In this document: positions 62,039 to 64,000 of the stretch, in pieces
Numbering within the stretch: the stretch's first letter is position 1
Layout: each line of letters starts with the position of its first letter
NCBI GenBank assembly: GCA_963724805.1
Contig: CAVRWA010000006.1
Location: forward strand, 1 to 64,000
DNA length: 64,000 nucleotides
Reading direction: 5' to 3'
Origin: CAVQZA01 sp963724805
GTDB taxonomy: Bacteria > Actinomycetota > Thermoleophilia > Gaiellales > Gaiellaceae
Made by a program: the position numbers and the translations under genes
Notes under the pieces: generated by a model
The model's input: the letters and a program-made list of their open reading frames with translations, nothing else
Database searches by the model: none
What the model was told of the DNA's origin: nothing

Positions 62039-64000
62039 CTACTGCGACCGGATCAGCATCTCGGCCTCGCGCTCGAGGTCGACGTACGGCTCGCCGCTCA
62101 CGTCGACGGCGATCCGATTGATCGTCCCGCCGGTGAAGGCGTACGGAGACTCGCCCGGGTAGTCGTCCGTCACCGCCTCGCCGCTGTGCCGTCCGATGTA
62201 AAGCCCCGAGCCGGCGATCGCGAACGCACCGAGCTGCGTCTTGAGCTTGCCGTCGCCGACCTTGGTGTCGCCGTGGTAGAGGGACAGCGTCCCCGTCGCG
62301 CCGGTCGGCTCCATCCCTTCCTTCTCGAACGACGCCGAGAGGATCAGGTTCTCGCCGAGGGGAACGTCCTCGGTGCCGACGATCATCTGCTCCTCGGCGC
62401 CGACGAAGTTGTTGACGTAGTGCAGGCGGTTGTCCTTGACGTAGAGCGCGTGACCGCCGAAGCGAGAGCCCATCGCGAAGAGCACGCCCTCGGCCCCCGA
62501 GGCAGGGATGTCGACGAGCGCGCCGATCACGAACGAGCGGTTTCGCGTGTTGACGGCCTGCCACTCGCTGACCGGCGCCGTATCCGGGAAGTACACGTAC
62601 CGGTTGCGCGGAGCGGTCAGCTGTGGGCGTGGTGTCCCGAGGATCTCGACCGGCGAGCGGTCGTCGAGCGGGAAGGCGCCGTTCGCACCGGCCTCAGCGA
62701 ACCAGACGTTGACGAGCTCCCTCAGCTTGTCCGGCTGCTCGGCGGCGAGATTGTTCACCTCCGAGCGGTCGACGTCGACGTGGTAGAGCTCCCACTCGTC
62801 GTCGTTGAAGTTGCCCCAGCCCGCGACGGTCGGATGCGTCGTCACGGCCTTCCAGCCCTCGTGCCAGATCGAGCGCGAGCCGAGCATCGCGTAGAACTGC
62901 GTCTTCCGCGTCGACTCGCCCGACGCGTCGTCGATGCTCCCGCGCATGCTGACGCCGTCGATCGGCGACTGCGTGTGCCCCTTGATCGTCGCCGGCGACT
63001 CGACGTCGAGGACGTCGAGGATCGTCGGGACGATGTCGATCGCGTGGTGGTACTGGTGGCGGATCTCGCCGCGGGCCTTCGTCCCGGCCGGCCAGGAGAC
63101 GATGCACGGGTCGCTCGTGCCGCCGTTGAACTCGTAGCGCTTCCACATCTTGAACGGCGTGTTGAACGCCATCGCCCAGCCGTTCGGGTAGTGGTTGTAT
63201 GTCTTCGTGCCGCCGAGCTCGTCGATCATTGCGAGGTTCTGGGCCAGGTCGTCGGGGACGCCGTTGGCGAACTTCATCTCGTTCACGGAGCCGTCGGGCC
63301 CGCCCTCGCCGCTCGCGCCGTTGTCGGAGACGACTACGATCATCGTGTTCTCGAGCAGGTCGTTCGCCTCGAGGTAGTCGAGCAGGCGCCCGATGTGAAA
63401 GTCGGCGTGTGCGAGGAATCCCGCGTACACCTCGGCCATCCGGGAGAAGAGCTTCTTCTCGTCGTCGTTCAACGAGTCCCAGGGGCGGGTGACGTCGAGC
63501 ATCGGGAACGGCTTTCCGCCCGGGCCGGTGCGCGCCTGGTCGCCGATCGGGTTGATCGGCGGCAGCTCGGTATCGGCCGGCACGATGCCGAGCTTCCTCT
63601 GGTTGGCGAGCGTCTGCTCGCGGATCGCCTCGTAGCCCATGTCGAAGCGGCCCTTGAACTTGTCGATCCACTCCGTCGGCGCGTGGTGCGGCGCGTGGCA
63701 GGCGCCGGGCGCGTAGTAGAGGAAGAAGGGTTTCTCCGGCGCGACCGCCTTCGCGTCGCGGATGAACTCGAGCGCCTTGTCGGTGATGTCGTCGGTGAGG
63801 TGGTAGCCCTCCTCGGGAGTGCTCGGCTGGTCGACGGGGTGGTTGTCGTAGACCAGGTCCGGGTACCACTGGTTCGTCTCGGCGCCGAGGAACCCGTACC
63901 AGCGCTCGAAGCCTCTGCCGGTCGGCCAGTTCCGCCGCGTCGATGCGAGGTTCATCTCGTCGGTCGGGCAGAGATGCCACTTGCCGACCATGTACGTGTT
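62039..64000 (-). CDS. arylsulfatase (N-terminus beyond window edge)
   Basis: The frame is open to base 64000, so the start and the catalytic CxPSR formylglycine motif lie outside. The 653 visible residues begin just before 'NTYMVGKWHLCPTDEMN' (the second sulfatase signature) and contain 'YYAPGACHAPHHAPTEWIDKFKG', metal residues in 'VVVSDNGASGEGG' and 'YEFNGGTSDPCIVSWPAG'. The last 180 residues form a beta-rich lectin/laminin-G-like domain. Family members hydrolyse sulfate esters; long forms of this kind often accept aryl or alkyl sulfates. No signal peptide can be judged from here. Confidence 0.92.
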   Translation of the reverse strand, partial: NTYMVGKWHLCPTDEMNLASTRRNWPTGRGFERWYGFLGAETNQWYPDLVYDNHPVDQPSTPEEGYHLTDDITDKALEFIRDAKAVAPEKPFFLYYAPGACHAPHHAPTEWIDKFKGRFDMGYEAIREQTLANQRKLGIVPADTELPPINPIGDQARTGPGGKPFPMLDVTRPWDSLNDDEKKLFSRMAEVYAGFLAHADFHIGRLLDYLEANDLLENTMIVVVSDNGASGEGGPDGSVNEMKFANGVPDDLAQNLAMIDELGGTKTYNHYPNGWAMAFNTPFKMWKRYEFNGGTSDPCIVSWPAGTKARGEIRHQYHHAIDIVPTILDVLDVESPATIKGHTQSPIDGVSMRGSIDDASGESTRKTQFYAMLGSRSIWHEGWKAVTTHPTVAGWGNFNDDEWELYHVDVDRSEVNNLAAEQPDKLRELVNVWFAEAGANGAFPLDDRSPVEILGTPRPQLTAPRNRYVYFPDTAPVSEWQAVNTRNRSFVIGALVDIPASGAEGVLFAMGSRFGGHALYVKDNRLHYVNNFVGAEEQMIVGTEDVPLGENLILSASFEKEGMEPTGATGTLSLYHGDTKVGDGKLKTQLGAFAIAGSGLYIGRHSGEAVTDDYPGESPYAFTGGTINRIAVDVSGEPYVDLEREAEMLIRSQ

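Noticed and set aside
1..64000. tRNA, rRNA, CRISPR, integrase, toxin-antitoxin or restriction systems
   Set aside because: I looked for the conserved T-loop sequence, regular spaced repeats and hallmark protein motifs and found none.

Overview
The window is GC-rich, gene-dense bacterial chromosome (about 79 protein genes, almost no non-coding space, no gene-free stretch above 300 bases). Gene order and content point to an actinobacterium: rplM-rpsI-glmM-glmS in one operon, murI-rph-rdgB in another, an acpS-nnr-alr operon, many GTG/TTG starts, and many first genes with a TAnnnT -10 box only 6-8 bases before the start codon, so they are probably read from leaderless mRNAs. A Thermoleophilia-like organism is my best guess; that is inference from memory of such genomes, not a measured placement. 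No rRNA, tRNA, CRISPR array, prophage or transposase gene was seen.

Region by region: 1-1.9 kb holds the end of a secreted protein, an SDR oxidoreductase and a MarR regulator. 1.9-7.1 kb is a minus-strand six-gene operon (HAD phosphatase, acpS, nnr, alr, CCA/polyA polymerase-type nucleotidyltransferase, methyltransferase), diverging from an ArfB-like ribosome rescue factor. 7.6-13.6 kb has a secreted subtilase, an ECF sigma/anti-sigma pair with a secreted partner gene, an ArsR-SRPBCC-DUF899 operon and a CHRD protein. 13.8-19.5 kb has a second ArsR-SRPBCC pair, DUF2277, a nucleotide pyrophosphatase-like enzyme, a cupin, a membrane alpha/beta hydrolase, a frameshifted metallo-beta-lactamase-fold lactonase and small secreted proteins. 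19.5-24.1 kb is UDG-rplM-rpsI-glmM-glmS. 24.1-30 kb has acylphosphatase, guaA, guaB, a PfkB kinase and a D,D-carboxypeptidase. 30.1-32.8 kb is a pyrimidine/nucleoid block (Roadblock protein, pyrE, HU, pyrF, tiny membrane proteins). 32.8-36.5 kb has a YihY membrane protein and murI-rph-mgtC-rdgB, the two sides converging on a compact inverted-repeat element. 36.6-49.4 kb is a mixed accessory stretch (secreted hydrolase plus branched-chain-amino-acid-type binding protein, low-GC secreted protein, GATase, rhodanese, GST, GNAT, AlkA, HAD, membrane and stress proteins, a diguanylate cyclase and a repeat-rich surface protein). 49.5-57 kb holds tyrosine catabolism (hmgA, FAH-type hydrolase, hppD) mixed with metal transport (a CDF exporter with three cytoplasmic repeats; a CadC-like ArsR with its transporter). 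57-62 kb has a DMT transporter, an O-antigen-ligase-like protein, a FabL-type enoyl reductase, a methyltransferase and an esterase. The window ends inside a sulfatase gene.

Most genes are co-oriented and overlap by 4 bases (ATGA/GTGA/TTGA), which implies translational coupling. Several convergent pairs share or abut their stop codons. The most unusual items are the inverted-repeat element that supplies the stop codons of both flanking genes (33608-33778), two dispersed GGGGTCTGACCCC inverted-pair repeats, the triple-repeat CDF exporter in the homogentisate operon, a 26-bp perfect palindrome at the diguanylate cyclase promoter, and the consistent leaderless promoter pattern.
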